From Polyangiaceae bacterium (GTDB lineage: Bacteria > Myxococcota_A > Polyangia > Polyangiales > Polyangiaceae), in assembly GCA_947475525.1 (NCBI GenBank), contig CANJMI010000017.1:1-64000 (forward strand): a stretch of DNA of 64,000 nt, in the 5' to 3' direction. How positions within the stretch are numbered: position 1 is the stretch's first letter; each line of letters begins with the position of its first letter. This document shows, piece after piece, positions 25,345-34,158 of this stretch. The position numbers were made by a program, and so were the translations under genes. A model generated the notes under the pieces. The model worked only from the letters and a program-made list of their open reading frames with translations, did not search any database and was not told where the DNA came from.

Positions 25345-26885
25345 CAACTGCCTTCGGTTGCGGGCTCGAGCCAGCGCGTGTGGCGGCGGCCATCCGAGGC
25401 CTCTTCCTTCACGATGACGAGGCGCGTCCGCGTGGTCTTGATGGGGCGCGCGTCGAACGCTTTGCGGTAATGTGCGAAGCGCCCGCCCGCGTGGACAGCC
25501 TGCCGTAGCGCGAGTGCCTCGGGGACGCCGCCTTGTGCGAGCACGTACTCGACCCATGCCCAGCGCGCGCTAGTCGAACCCACGCTGGCACGTCCCTTCA
25601 GCCCGCGACGGAGCCGCTCGATCCGACGATCGACCACGTCGATGCCGGCGAAAGGTTGCCCGTCGAGTGGCGTGTTGCGCTTCGCACAGAAGGGGGCGAC
25701 CGTCAGCGTAACCGGGATTGTTTTCGTGAGGCCGATCACGAACGCGGCGCACTCGTCCACGTCGTCGTCGGTCTCGCCGGGGACGCCGAGCATCAAGTAG
25801 AGCTTCAACCGGGGGATCGAGTGGAGTCGCGCCATTTCGGCTGCCTGCTCGATGTGGTTCGTGCGCGCACGGCGATCGAGGATTTCCCGAACGCGGTCGC
25901 TTGCGCCATCCATTGCGGTCGTTAGCGTCTTGCAACCGGCCGACTTCAACGCTCCGACGAAACGGTCCTTCAGGCGGTCGGGTCGCAGACTCGAGAGGCC
26001 GACCTCGGCCCCACGTTCGACCAGCGCCTCCACGATGTCGACGATGTGGGGATGGTCACTGACGGCCGCTCCCACGAGGCCGACGCGCGTGGCGTCTTCA
26101 GGAATGAGCTCGAGGATACGCTGCATCGGCACGACGCGCATGCCGCCGTTCGTCGAGCGGCGCATCACGCAGTACGTGCAGCCTCGCGAGCAGCCGCGCT
26201 CCGTTTCGATGAGGAACATGTCCGACAGCGCGGTGTCGGGCGTGCGGATTGGTGCCCACGCCGGCAAGAGCGCGTCGTCGCATTGCGCGATGGGAGGAAG
26301 TTCATTGCCATGGTGCTCGGGCACGAACACGTGCGGCATGGCGGCGAGTGCCTTCAATGCGGCGGCTCGGCCCGGTGCCTCGCGAAGCACGCGCAAGACC
26401 TCGACCGCGAGGGAGTCGGCTTCGCCCATGATCACGGCGTCGATGAACGCCGCGAGAGGCAGCGGGTTGGAGTTCGTTAGCGGCCCGCCTGCAAGGATGA
26501 ACGGGTGACGCTCGTCGCGCTCGGTGCGAAGCGCCGGGATCCCGGTGGCCTCGAGCATTTGGACGACCCCCGCGAGTTCGAGCTCGTATGCGACGGAAAA
26601 TGCGACGACAGGGAAGGTGTCGAGCGCCCGAAGGCCTTCGTAGCTCAGGGGTGGGTCGTCGATGGGGCCGCTACCGGCATCGTCGTGATTGAAGACACGC
26701 TCGCATGCCATTTCCGGCTCGGCCTGGATCATCTTGTAGATCTGCAGGTAGCCGAGCGAGCTCATGCCCACGGGGTATGGCGACGGGTATGCCAGCGCGA
26801 CGGTAAAGGGGGCGCTCTTCTCGAGCCGCCCGCGCTCGAGGAGCAGGCGTTTTCGAATCAGGTCTCGTAACGCGTCGCGCCGCAT
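25344..26885 (-). CDS. Radical SAM protein with B12-binding-like N-terminal region
   Basis: A 513-residue protein. Residues 1-200 have the order of a B12-binding-type domain (VALAYPSPYPVGMSSLGYLQ, AFSVAYELELAG, ILAGGPLTNSNPLPLA, IDAVIMGEADSL). The radical SAM core follows with CSRGCTYC binding the 4Fe-4S cluster. The N-terminal signatures match the group of uncharacterised YgiQ/TIGR03960-like radical SAM proteins. Likely catalyses methylation or another radical reaction; substrate unknown. No DxHxxG cobalamin motif is visible. It is 35 bases downstream (minus strand) of comEC and overlaps the glutaredoxin gene. Confidence 0.88.
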   Translation of the reverse strand: MRRDALRDLIRKRLLLERGRLEKSAPFTVALAYPSPYPVGMSSLGYLQIYKMIQAEPEMACERVFNHDDAGSGPIDDPPLSYEGLRALDTFPVVAFSVAYELELAGVVQMLEATGIPALRTERDERHPFILAGGPLTNSNPLPLAAFIDAVIMGEADSLAVEVLRVLREAPGRAAALKALAAMPHVFVPEHHGNELPPIAQCDDALLPAWAPIRTPDTALSDMFLIETERGCSRGCTYCVMRRSTNGGMRVVPMQRILELIPEDATRVGLVGAAVSDHPHIVDIVEALVERGAEVGLSSLRPDRLKDRFVGALKSAGCKTLTTAMDGASDRVREILDRRARTNHIEQAAEMARLHSIPRLKLYLMLGVPGETDDDVDECAAFVIGLTKTIPVTLTVAPFCAKRNTPLDGQPFAGIDVVDRRIERLRRGLKGRASVGSTSARWAWVEYVLAQGGVPEALALRQAVHAGGRFAHYRKAFDARPIKTTRTRLVIVKEEASDGRRHTRWLEPATEGS

Positions 26886-26920
26886 CGGTGTGGTGGCTTA
26901 GGGGGCCTTCGACGAACGCG

Positions 26921-29368
26921 TCAAGGCAAGAGGTCGGTTGATGCATCGTAACTTGAAATGAGAGCGCGCGCTCGTCGCGCATCGACGATGTTCGTCAAAC
27001 CGAATGTTTTTCCGTCGGTCCAGAAAACAATGGCTCCTTTTCGGTCGGTGCGCCTCACGTCGATGGACCGGCTCGCCAGCGCGTCGAGGGTCACGCGGGC
27101 CGGATGCCCGAAGCGATTGCGCACGCCGGACGAAATGATCGCGACCTCGGGTGCGACCGCGGCGAGGAACGCGGGCGTCGAGGAGGTGCGGCTCCCGTGG
27201 TGGCCTACTTTGAGCAACTCCGCTTTCAGTGAGGTGCCGTACGTCGCCACGAGTCGCGCTTCGGTTTCGCGCTCGGCATCGCCGACGAGCAGCGCGCTTC
27301 GCGAGCCGAGGCGGAGCTGGAGGACGATCGAGTTGTCGTTTGCCGATGCGAGCCCGTCGAACCCGGGGCACGGCGCGAGCACACGGACTTCGGCGCCGCC
27401 GAACGAGTGCGTCCCGCGGCAGAGCTCCGCCGGCCTGCGGAGGACAGCTCCGCGGTCGCCTAGCGTTCGAAGCAAGCGCGCGAGCGCCCCGTCCGGATCG
27501 GTGGCCGAAGCGAGGCCGCTCTCCCACACTTCGCCGACTTCGAGTTCGGGCAGCGCGGTCAGAAAACCGAGGAAATGATCAGGGTGAGGATGCGTAACGA
27601 CCACGATGTCGATCCGTCGACGACGCCTGGCGGCAAGCTCAGGGAGGAGCACGCGACGGCCGAGGTCGATGCCCGAGCCCACCATCCCTCCGCCGTCGAC
27701 GAGCATCGCGCGGCCGTCCGGAAACTCGACCAGGAGGCTGTCTCCTTGCCCGACATCGAGCGCGGTGATTCTCAGTCCGCCGGTTGGCGCTCCCTCGCGG
27801 TGCGCCACGATCTCTGCCGCAACGAGCGCCGCGATCGCAGCTCCACCGACGAGCCACCGTCGCGATTTCCAGCACGCTACGGCGAGCACCGAGAGCGCAC
27901 ACACCGCGAGTTCGACGGCGGTCGGCGGCGGCAGCGCCCACGTCGCCCCCGGGGAATCGGCCGCCGCGTGCGCGATCGCCTGCACCGTTCGCAACGCACC
28001 AGCGGCGATTGTTGCGAGGGCCCCTTCCAGCGGCGGCGCCCACCACAGGCCAGCGTGCAAGAGGCTCGCGGGCAACGCGATAAGCTCGCCGATTGGAGCT
28101 GCAAGCAGGTTCGCCGCGACGCCGTGGATGGGGAGAGCGGCGCCGAGTAGCAGCAGGATCGGCGCTGTCGCGAGCGTCGCAGCCACGGTCGTGCGGATCG
28201 CCTCTCCGACGTGATGGACGATGAACTGGGTGCGGTCTGACGACGCCCCGCGCGGCATCGCCATCAGCGCGGACGTCGCGGCAAGCGAGAGGAGAAACGA
28301 CGCGTCCGCGGTGGCGAGCGGTTCGATGAGCACGGGCCCCAACAAGGCAAACGCCAGGCACCTCGTGCCGTTCGGCTTCTCACCGAGCGCACGCGTGACG
28401 AGTGCGCACCCCAGCATCACCGCCGCGCGCCACGCCGAGCCGCTGCCACCCGCGAAGTCGGCATACGCGACCGCGAGCGGCACTCCCAGCGCCGCGGCCA
28501 GGCATCGCGCATCACCGCGCCGCGCAAGCCAATTGATTCGCACCAATGCCGCGCCGAGAAGCCGCACGAATGCCATGACTGCGATCACCAAGTGCGTTCC
28601 CGAAACCGCGAGTAAGTGCGCGAGCCCGCTTCCCTGGAACGCCGCGCGATCACCCTCGTCGAGGTCCGTCTCGCCTAGAACGAGCGCGCGCGAGAGGGGC
28701 GCGACGTCCGCGGGTAAGGAGCTCTCGATTCGCCGACGAACGTGCGACCGAAAGTGATCGATCGCTGCCCGAACCCCAACGCCGCCTTGCCCGCGACTCG
28801 CATCGACGATGCGTCCGCTTGCGGTCACAAGCGAGCTTGCGAGGGCGAGTCGTGGATCCGTGAGCCCCGGGTTGTCGAAGCGCTGCACCGCCGCGAGATC
28901 GACCACGAGGTCGAACACATCCCCACGCGCCGCGTCCTCCGGCCCCTCATAGAGACGCACGCGCGTCAGCGGCGCCGGCCCGTGTTCGCATACGCCGCCA
29001 AGCACATCGACGTCGAACCGCGCGCGCCCGAGCGCCAAGGCCGACGGTCCCGCCGCTCCACCGACGACGATCGGCGAACGCGCGATCCGTCCGCGAAGCT
29101 CACAGCGCTGCGGGGGTGAGAGCCGCTCCGCCACCGCCCGATGTTCGAGGTCGGCCCGCTCGAGGGCGCTCTCGGCGCGCACGCCCGCCAGTACCGCGAG
29201 TGCGAGCAGAAACGGTGGCCACGCACGGGGCAGAGCACCCCACGCGAGGACGAGCCCGACAACCAACGTGGCGGCTGTGACGAGCGGGGCGAGCACGAGC
29301 GGTGGGCCCGCCGCACAGGCGATACCCAGCACCAGGACCGGGTCGAAGCGGGTTACGTCGCGACGCAC
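26921..29368 (-). CDS. comEC: ComEC/Rec2 DNA-uptake channel protein
   Basis: An 815-residue protein: N-terminal membrane helices, an external DUF4131-type region, the competence domain (SRALVLGETDLDEGDRAAF, GSGLAHLLAVSGTHLVI) with multiple helices, and a C-terminal metallo-beta-lactamase-like nuclease domain (LDVGQGDSLLVEFP, VVTHPHPDHFLG, LLKVGHHGSRTSS). ComEC carries one strand of transforming DNA across the inner membrane. The complete motif set suggests a working protein. The GTG at 29368 is preferred over the TTG at 29401 because AGGAGG lies six bases upstream. Other competence genes are not in the window. Confidence 0.93.
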   Translation of the reverse strand: MRRDVTRFDPVLVLGIACAAGPPLVLAPLVTAATLVVGLVLAWGALPRAWPPFLLALAVLAGVRAESALERADLEHRAVAERLSPPQRCELRGRIARSPIVVGGAAGPSALALGRARFDVDVLGGVCEHGPAPLTRVRLYEGPEDAARGDVFDLVVDLAAVQRFDNPGLTDPRLALASSLVTASGRIVDASRGQGGVGVRAAIDHFRSHVRRRIESSLPADVAPLSRALVLGETDLDEGDRAAFQGSGLAHLLAVSGTHLVIAVMAFVRLLGAALVRINWLARRGDARCLAAALGVPLAVAYADFAGGSGSAWRAAVMLGCALVTRALGEKPNGTRCLAFALLGPVLIEPLATADASFLLSLAATSALMAMPRGASSDRTQFIVHHVGEAIRTTVAATLATAPILLLLGAALPIHGVAANLLAAPIGELIALPASLLHAGLWWAPPLEGALATIAAGALRTVQAIAHAAADSPGATWALPPPTAVELAVCALSVLAVACWKSRRWLVGGAAIAALVAAEIVAHREGAPTGGLRITALDVGQGDSLLVEFPDGRAMLVDGGGMVGSGIDLGRRVLLPELAARRRRRIDIVVVTHPHPDHFLGFLTALPELEVGEVWESGLASATDPDGALARLLRTLGDRGAVLRRPAELCRGTHSFGGAEVRVLAPCPGFDGLASANDNSIVLQLRLGSRSALLVGDAERETEARLVATYGTSLKAELLKVGHHGSRTSSTPAFLAAVAPEVAIISSGVRNRFGHPARVTLDALASRSIDVRRTDRKGAIVFWTDGKTFGLTNIVDARRARALISSYDASTDLLP

Positions 29369-29374
29369 GCGGGC

Positions 29375-29380
29375 CCTCCT
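29375..29380 (-). promoter_or_regulatory. Consensus ribosome-binding site deciding the comEC start
   Basis: AGGAGG on the minus strand, six bases before the GTG at 29368. It is one of the best Shine-Dalgarno sequences in the window and favours this start over the TTG 33 bases upstream. Confidence 0.7.
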
Positions 29381-29491
29381 CGCAAGCCTCGCGCCAAGCA
29401 AAATCCCAGTCTAAATGCTGCATTTTCGTCATTTCTTTGAGTGGCGGCCGCTAACGGAATCTGGCGGCCCGCCACCCCGTCGTGCCCGTGA

Positions 29492-29505
29492 GCGCTCCGG
29501 AGCGC
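29492..29505. repeat. 14-bp perfect palindrome in a divergent promoter region
   Basis: GCGCTCCGGAGCGC lies between comEC (minus) and the MFS gene (plus). It could be an operator for either gene. No T-tract follows, so it is not a good terminator. Confidence 0.4.
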
Positions 29506-29539
29506 CCTTGTTTGACGCAGCGCGCGTCCGTGGTGCAGG

Positions 29540-30769
29540 GTGCGCGCCGTGGCATCCAAGATCCGTGACCGCAACATCGCGCTTATCAACGCGACCATCC
29601 TCCTCGTCGGCGTCGCGTGCGGCATGGCCATCTCGCTGCTTGCGATTCACCTGACCGAGCGCCATTACACCGAGCAACGGATCGGGGCCCTCGCGGCGTG
29701 GTTCGCGCTCGGCATCGTCGGCTTCTCGTTTCCGATGAGTGCGCTCATCGAGCGGGTGACGGCGAAGCGTGCGCTCGTCGCTTCGCTTTTTCTCTATGCC
29801 TTGACCGTGGCGGCTTTTCCTTTTGTGACCCACTCGTTCGCGCTGGCGGCCTTCGTGCGCGTTCTCGATGGCGCGGCGTCGGCCGGGATGTGGATCGGCT
29901 GCGAGACAATCCTCCTTCAGCGCGCCGACAAAGATGAGAAAGCCGCCGTCACCGCGATGTATGCAGCGGCGATCGCAGTCGGCTACATGGTCGGGCCGTT
30001 CCTCTCGAGGCTCGTCGTCACGCTCGTTTCGCTCGAGGCGGCCTTCCTCGTGGCCGGTGTCGTCTCCGCTCTGACGGGCGTGATGGTGCTCCTGCGACTC
30101 GATCCCGACAAGGGCTCCGTCGCCTACGGTTCAGACGGCGCACCGACCGCGACGGCCGCGCCTGCAACCTCGATGGCCTCGGTCGTCTGGCAGATCAAGA
30201 ACTCGTGCTTCGGCAACTTCGCTTACGGATACTTCCAAGCGTCCGTCGTCTTGTTCTTGCCGCTCTACTTGATGGCCTCGAAGGGCATCACGCGCGAGCA
30301 GACGATCATCATTCCGGGGTTCTTCGCGCTCGGCATGCTGACCTTCGTGCGGGTGGCCGGCTGGCTCGGTGATCGCTACGGCCACTTGCTGACGATGCGG
30401 CTCCTCGGTGCGAGCGGTCTCGTCACGGTGATAGGCTTCGTCGTGCTCGATGAGTACTGGATGATGTGCGCCGCGGTCACGATGGCCGGCGCGACAATCG
30501 CCAGCATTTCACCTATCAGTTTGGCTCTACAGGGCGTAATTCTGCCGCCGGCTGAGTACGGGCGCGGCAACGCGATCTACAACGGCTTCTACGCCGCTGG
30601 CATGTTGCTCGGTCCCCCGATCTCCGGTCGGCTCTTCAATCAGTACGGCGGGCCGACGATGCTCTACCACCTGGCGGCGCTCTGGGCGTCGTTCGTACTT
30701 TTCACGCTCGTCTTCGCCAAAGACGATCCCGCGGCCGACAAGGCGAGGCACGCTGCAGGCGCGACTTGA
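29540..30769 (+). CDS. Major facilitator superfamily transporter
   Basis: About 409 residues with roughly 12 hydrophobic helices in two halves separated by a hydrophilic loop (LDPDKGSVAYGSDGAP). MFS features include a central RVLDGAASAGMWIG segment, GYMVGPFLS (motif C-like) and GDRYGHLLTMR at the start of the second half. The subfamily resembles YcaD/sugar or drug transporters. The substrate cannot be read. The start may be GTG 29540 or GTG 29549; no clear Shine-Dalgarno is seen. Divergent from comEC. Confidence 0.88.
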   Translation: MRAVASKIRDRNIALINATILLVGVACGMAISLLAIHLTERHYTEQRIGALAAWFALGIVGFSFPMSALIERVTAKRALVASLFLYALTVAAFPFVTHSFALAAFVRVLDGAASAGMWIGCETILLQRADKDEKAAVTAMYAAAIAVGYMVGPFLSRLVVTLVSLEAAFLVAGVVSALTGVMVLLRLDPDKGSVAYGSDGAPTATAAPATSMASVVWQIKNSCFGNFAYGYFQASVVLFLPLYLMASKGITREQTIIIPGFFALGMLTFVRVAGWLGDRYGHLLTMRLLGASGLVTVIGFVVLDEYWMMCAAVTMAGATIASISPISLALQGVILPPAEYGRGNAIYNGFYAAGMLLGPPISGRLFNQYGGPTMLYHLAALWASFVLFTLVFAKDDPAADKARHAAGAT

Positions 30770-30800
30770 CGCGAAGCTGATAGCTGCACAAAATTACAAA

Positions 30801-31940
30801 ATGCCTCCTCGTGCAACCTCGGCGTTTTTCTTGGGCGCCGTCACCCTTGCTCTTGTCGCCGCCTGCTCGGGTGGCAAGCGCATCCTCCTCGTGTCCGAGG
30901 ATGCCTCGAACGGCGTTGGTGGCAGCGCCGGGACGACGAGCGGCGCGGGCGGGGTGGCTACGATGGGCGCCGGCGGAGCGATGCCAGACGCGACGACCTC
31001 CGCAAGCGCGGCCACCGGTGCCGGGGGCGAGATGCCCCTGATGTGCAGCGGCGGCTCATCGACGTGCGGCTCGACCTGCGTCGATCTCCTCGTCGATCCG
31101 GCTAACTGCGGCTCGTGCGGCAACGCCTGTCCGATTCCACAAGGCGCGACGGCGGTGTGCGTCGCCGCAAAATGTGGATTTGCCTGCAATCCGCCATCGA
31201 AGGATTGCAACGCCAACACCGCGGATGGCTGTGAGGTCAACACCAGCGTCTCGCTCCCCAACTGCGGAGGCTGCGGCTTCGAGTGCCCTGCCTCGCCCCC
31301 TCACGCGATGGGCAAGTGCACCCTCGGTACGTGCGCGCTGACTTGCGGAAGTGGCTTCGCCGACTGCAACGTCAAGGTTGCCGACGGCTGCGAAAGCGAA
31401 CTGGCGAACGACGAGTTGAACTGCGGAAACTGCGGCGTCGCGTGCAACGTGGGCAACAACGAGCACTGCATCGGCGGACTTTGCAAGATGGTCCCGTTCA
31501 ACTACGGCGTGCTCGAGACGAAGGACATCGTCTACTCGGGGCTCCCGTACCTCCTCCTCAAAGTGAAGTACCTCTCGGATACGTCGATCGCCGAAAACTG
31601 GTGCCAGGAGTACACGAACCTCTGCACGTTTTACGGCTACAAGCCGACCGGCTGTGGCCAGCAGTTCAACTCGGGTGGGTATGGGGACTGCAAGTCGAAG
31701 TACCTCTCCGACGGTGTCAGCGACTCGCTTGGCTGCAACGCTTCCGGTGGCGTCCAGTCAGCCGCGCAGCAAAACGGGTACGGCGACGCGGCGGGACATA
31801 ACTCGTTCGCCTTCCACTACTGCAGTGACGGTGCGGCGAGCGGCTGCGGAAAGACGATGTGCAGCGGCCAGTACTGCAACAGTGCACTCAGCTACTTCGA
31901 TTATTCTCAGCCCTTCGGTTACACACTATGCAAAAAATAG
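30801..31940 (+). CDS. Cysteine-rich repeat lipoprotein with novel C-terminal domain (copy 1)
   Basis: A 379-residue lipoprotein (lipobox LVAAC). After a Gly/Ala/Thr linker come four modules of the MXAN_6577-like cysteine-rich type (NCGSCGNAC, NCGGCGFEC, DGCESEL, NCGNCGVAC). The last about 140 residues form a separate cysteine-rich domain starting KDIVYSGLPYLLLKV and including CGQQFNSGGYGDCK, SDGVSDSLGC and CSGQYCN, and ending GYTLCKK. The same domain ends the next gene. The repeat modules are common in myxobacterial secreted proteins; the C-terminal domain was not recognised. Probably surface exposed, disulfide-rich, perhaps adhesive. Confidence 0.85.
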   Translation: MPPRATSAFFLGAVTLALVAACSGGKRILLVSEDASNGVGGSAGTTSGAGGVATMGAGGAMPDATTSASAATGAGGEMPLMCSGGSSTCGSTCVDLLVDPANCGSCGNACPIPQGATAVCVAAKCGFACNPPSKDCNANTADGCEVNTSVSLPNCGGCGFECPASPPHAMGKCTLGTCALTCGSGFADCNVKVADGCESELANDELNCGNCGVACNVGNNEHCIGGLCKMVPFNYGVLETKDIVYSGLPYLLLKVKYLSDTSIAENWCQEYTNLCTFYGYKPTGCGQQFNSGGYGDCKSKYLSDGVSDSLGCNASGGVQSAAQQNGYGDAAGHNSFAFHYCSDGAASGCGKTMCSGQYCNSALSYFDYSQPFGYTLCKK

Positions 31941-31974
31941 TTTGGCAACCGAGCTTTTCGCGATGGAGCGACCG

Positions 31975-33099
31975 ATGAAAATCACGACCTATACCACCGG
32001 CGCCTGGGTCCTCGCGGCGATGACCTTACCGTTCGCGGCGTGTGCGCAGGGGTTGACCGCTGATTTTCGAACGACGATCGAGGCCTCGTCGACTGCCGGA
32101 ACGGGTGGGGGCGACGGCGGCACAACGGGGAGCACCGCCAGCGTAGGAGCGGGTGGCGCGGGCGGCCAAGCGACGACCCCCGTCAGCGCGGCCTCGAGCT
32201 CGGGCTCGGGCTCGAGTGTGTGCGGTCAAAACCTCGCGGATTGTGGGGGTCTCTGCGTGAATCTCACTCACGACCCGAAGAACTGCGGACAGTGCGGCAA
32301 GGCCTGCGCGGCCGGGACCGGCATGACCTCCGTGTGCATCATGGGCGCGTGTGACGCGATCTGCCAACCGGGGCTGGCGGACTGCAACGCGAAGCTCGCC
32401 GACGGCTGTGAGAGCACACTTGCCTTGGATCTCGCGAACTGCGGCGGCTGCGCGAAGGCTTGCGCGGTTCCGAATCACGCCAAGGGCGCCTGCGCGATGA
32501 GCGCGTGTGTGATCGCGACGTGTGATTTCGGCTGGGGCGACTGTGACAAACAGGTGGGCAACGGCTGCGAAGCCGATCTCAACAGCGCGCAGGGCAACTG
32601 CGGGGTATGCGGCAACGCGTGCGGGCAGGGCAAGGCGTGCGTCGCCGGAACCTGCAAGGCGGCGCTGACGAACTTTGTCGTCCAAGATGCAAAGGACATC
32701 GTCTACCAAGGGATAGGCTACCTAGCGCTCAAGGTGACCATCTCGTCCACGCAGTCAGCGAGCGTGGACTGGTGCCAGGATTATACGAACCTGTGCCTCG
32801 GCTACGGCTACCTCCCGACCGGCTGCGGCCAGCAGTTCAACTCGGGTGGGTATGGGGACTGCAAGACCATCTACAAGTCCGATGGCGTAAGCGACTCGCT
32901 TGGGTGCAACCCGTCCGGCGGGGTTTCGAGCGCGGCGCAGCAAGCCGGTTTCGCCGGTGCGGACTCGTCGAACTCGTTCGGGTTCCACTACTGCGGCGGC
33001 ACGTGCGAGAAGACGATGTGCAGCGGGCAGTACTGCAACACGGCGCTCAGCTACTACAGCGCAGACTCGGGCGTCGGCTACACGCTGTGCAAGAAATAA
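31975..33099 (+). CDS. Cysteine-rich repeat lipoprotein with novel C-terminal domain (copy 2)
   Basis: A 374-residue paralogue of the preceding gene, 34 bases downstream. Leader MKITTYTTGAWVL with lipobox FAAC, a Gly/Ser linker, cysteine-rich modules (NCGQCGKAC, NCGGCAKAC, NCGVCGNAC), then the shared domain (KDIVYQGIGYLALKV to GYTLCKK). The ATG at 31975 has GGAG six bases upstream. At DNA level a 39-base run within the C-terminal domain is identical to copy 1 (around 31658 and 32826), pointing to recent duplication or gene conversion. Function unknown. Confidence 0.85.
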   Translation: MKITTYTTGAWVLAAMTLPFAACAQGLTADFRTTIEASSTAGTGGGDGGTTGSTASVGAGGAGGQATTPVSAASSSGSGSSVCGQNLADCGGLCVNLTHDPKNCGQCGKACAAGTGMTSVCIMGACDAICQPGLADCNAKLADGCESTLALDLANCGGCAKACAVPNHAKGACAMSACVIATCDFGWGDCDKQVGNGCEADLNSAQGNCGVCGNACGQGKACVAGTCKAALTNFVVQDAKDIVYQGIGYLALKVTISSTQSASVDWCQDYTNLCLGYGYLPTGCGQQFNSGGYGDCKTIYKSDGVSDSLGCNPSGGVSSAAQQAGFAGADSSNSFGFHYCGGTCEKTMCSGQYCNTALSYYSADSGVGYTLCKK

Positions 33100-33108
33100 C
33101 GCGGTCGC

Positions 33109-33966
33109 TCAGAGCGCGTAGAACAAGGAGATGCTGCCGGTGAGCCACTGCCAGGGCTCGCCGTGGAACGACGTCCCGATGCCAAGGTCCGACAGGGTCG
33201 CCTCCGCGTCCCCGATTTTTCCGCTGCGTTTTCGCGATTCGACGCGCAAGCCCCACGCGGTTTGCAAGGAAACCTGCGGTGCGCCGAGAAATCCGAATGA
33301 AAGCTCGTGGCCGAGCTGCGCGCCTGCACTCAACACAAAGCCGCTGACTCGCAAATCGAGCGCCTGCCCGGTCGTGCTCTCATGGAAGGCGGGGAGGAGC
33401 GTGCGGCTATACCCGAACGAGAACTCGGGAATGAACATCAGGTTGTAGTGTTTGCCCGAGCGCACCGAGATTGGGGCTGCAAGGCGCCCCGCAATGTTGG
33501 TGCGACGTGCGGACGCGCCTTCGCTCGTGCGATCGAGCGCCGGGTCGGGATTGGGAATCATGCGCGTGAAGCTGCCGGTCTCGAAGCCTGCGCCTACGCC
33601 GATGTCGAGGCCTATGGTGTTCGTGGCCCAGTAGCGGATGCCGAAGAGCGGAACGATGGCCTCGTCCGGTGCGATCGTCAGGGTGGCGCTGCCGGTGCCG
33701 TCGATGCTGACGGAGGAGCCGCCGGTGGCGACGGCGGGGATGACGCGCGTGCCGTGGAATGCGAGCAAGAATCGACCGATGTGGCGCTCGTGATCGCTCG
33801 TCGGTTGGGCGATGTCTCCGCGCGCTTCCGCGGGCTGCGGCTCGGCGTCGAGCGAGATCGTCGTGGGCGGCGATTCGGGTTCCCCCGCGTGAACGTTCGC
33901 CGCCGAGACCAACAAGCACGCCCCCGCGCAAACGGCTGCAATCGACTTCATGACGGGCGCGAGCAT
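33109..33966 (-). CDS. Outer-membrane beta-barrel-like protein
   Basis: About 285 residues with a signal peptide (MKSIAAVCAGACLLVSAANVHA) and then amphipathic strands rich in Gly, Tyr and Phe (GRFLLAFHGTRVIP, PLFGIRYWATNTIGLDIGVG, FIPEFSFGYSRTLL) ending in the terminal strand GSISLFYAL. This is the pattern of an OmpA/OmpW-sized outer-membrane barrel; no function can be assigned. The ATG at 33966 is preferred because a TGC-TACAAT element sits five bases upstream; the ATG at 33951 would start exactly at MKS. Convergent with the cysteine-rich lipoproteins, ending nine bases from copy 2. Confidence 0.78.
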   Translation of the reverse strand: MLAPVMKSIAAVCAGACLLVSAANVHAGEPESPPTTISLDAEPQPAEARGDIAQPTSDHERHIGRFLLAFHGTRVIPAVATGGSSVSIDGTGSATLTIAPDEAIVPLFGIRYWATNTIGLDIGVGAGFETGSFTRMIPNPDPALDRTSEGASARRTNIAGRLAAPISVRSGKHYNLMFIPEFSFGYSRTLLPAFHESTTGQALDLRVSGFVLSAGAQLGHELSFGFLGAPQVSLQTAWGLRVESRKRSGKIGDAEATLSDLGIGTSFHGEPWQWLTGSISLFYAL

Positions 33967-33971
33967 ACCCG

Positions 33972-33980
33972 ATTGTAGCA
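33972..33980 (-). promoter_or_regulatory. Extended -10 promoter element (minus strand)
   Basis: TGC-TACAAT read on the minus strand, five bases before the ATG at 33966. Transcription would begin at or within the start codon, giving a leaderless mRNA. Confidence 0.4.
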
Positions 33981-34158
33981 GCGGCGGAAGTTTGCAACGC
34001 GGAGGCGCCTTCGAAGCCGCGGTCGCGCTCATTCACCGTGCGACCCCGATGCGCGGGGGCTAGACTTCGATGCATTCGACGGGCGCGCTTACGCTCTCGA
34101 AGCGATGAACTTCGCGATGCCTCCAACGAGGCGTCGGTGCACGACCGGAGGGTATTCA

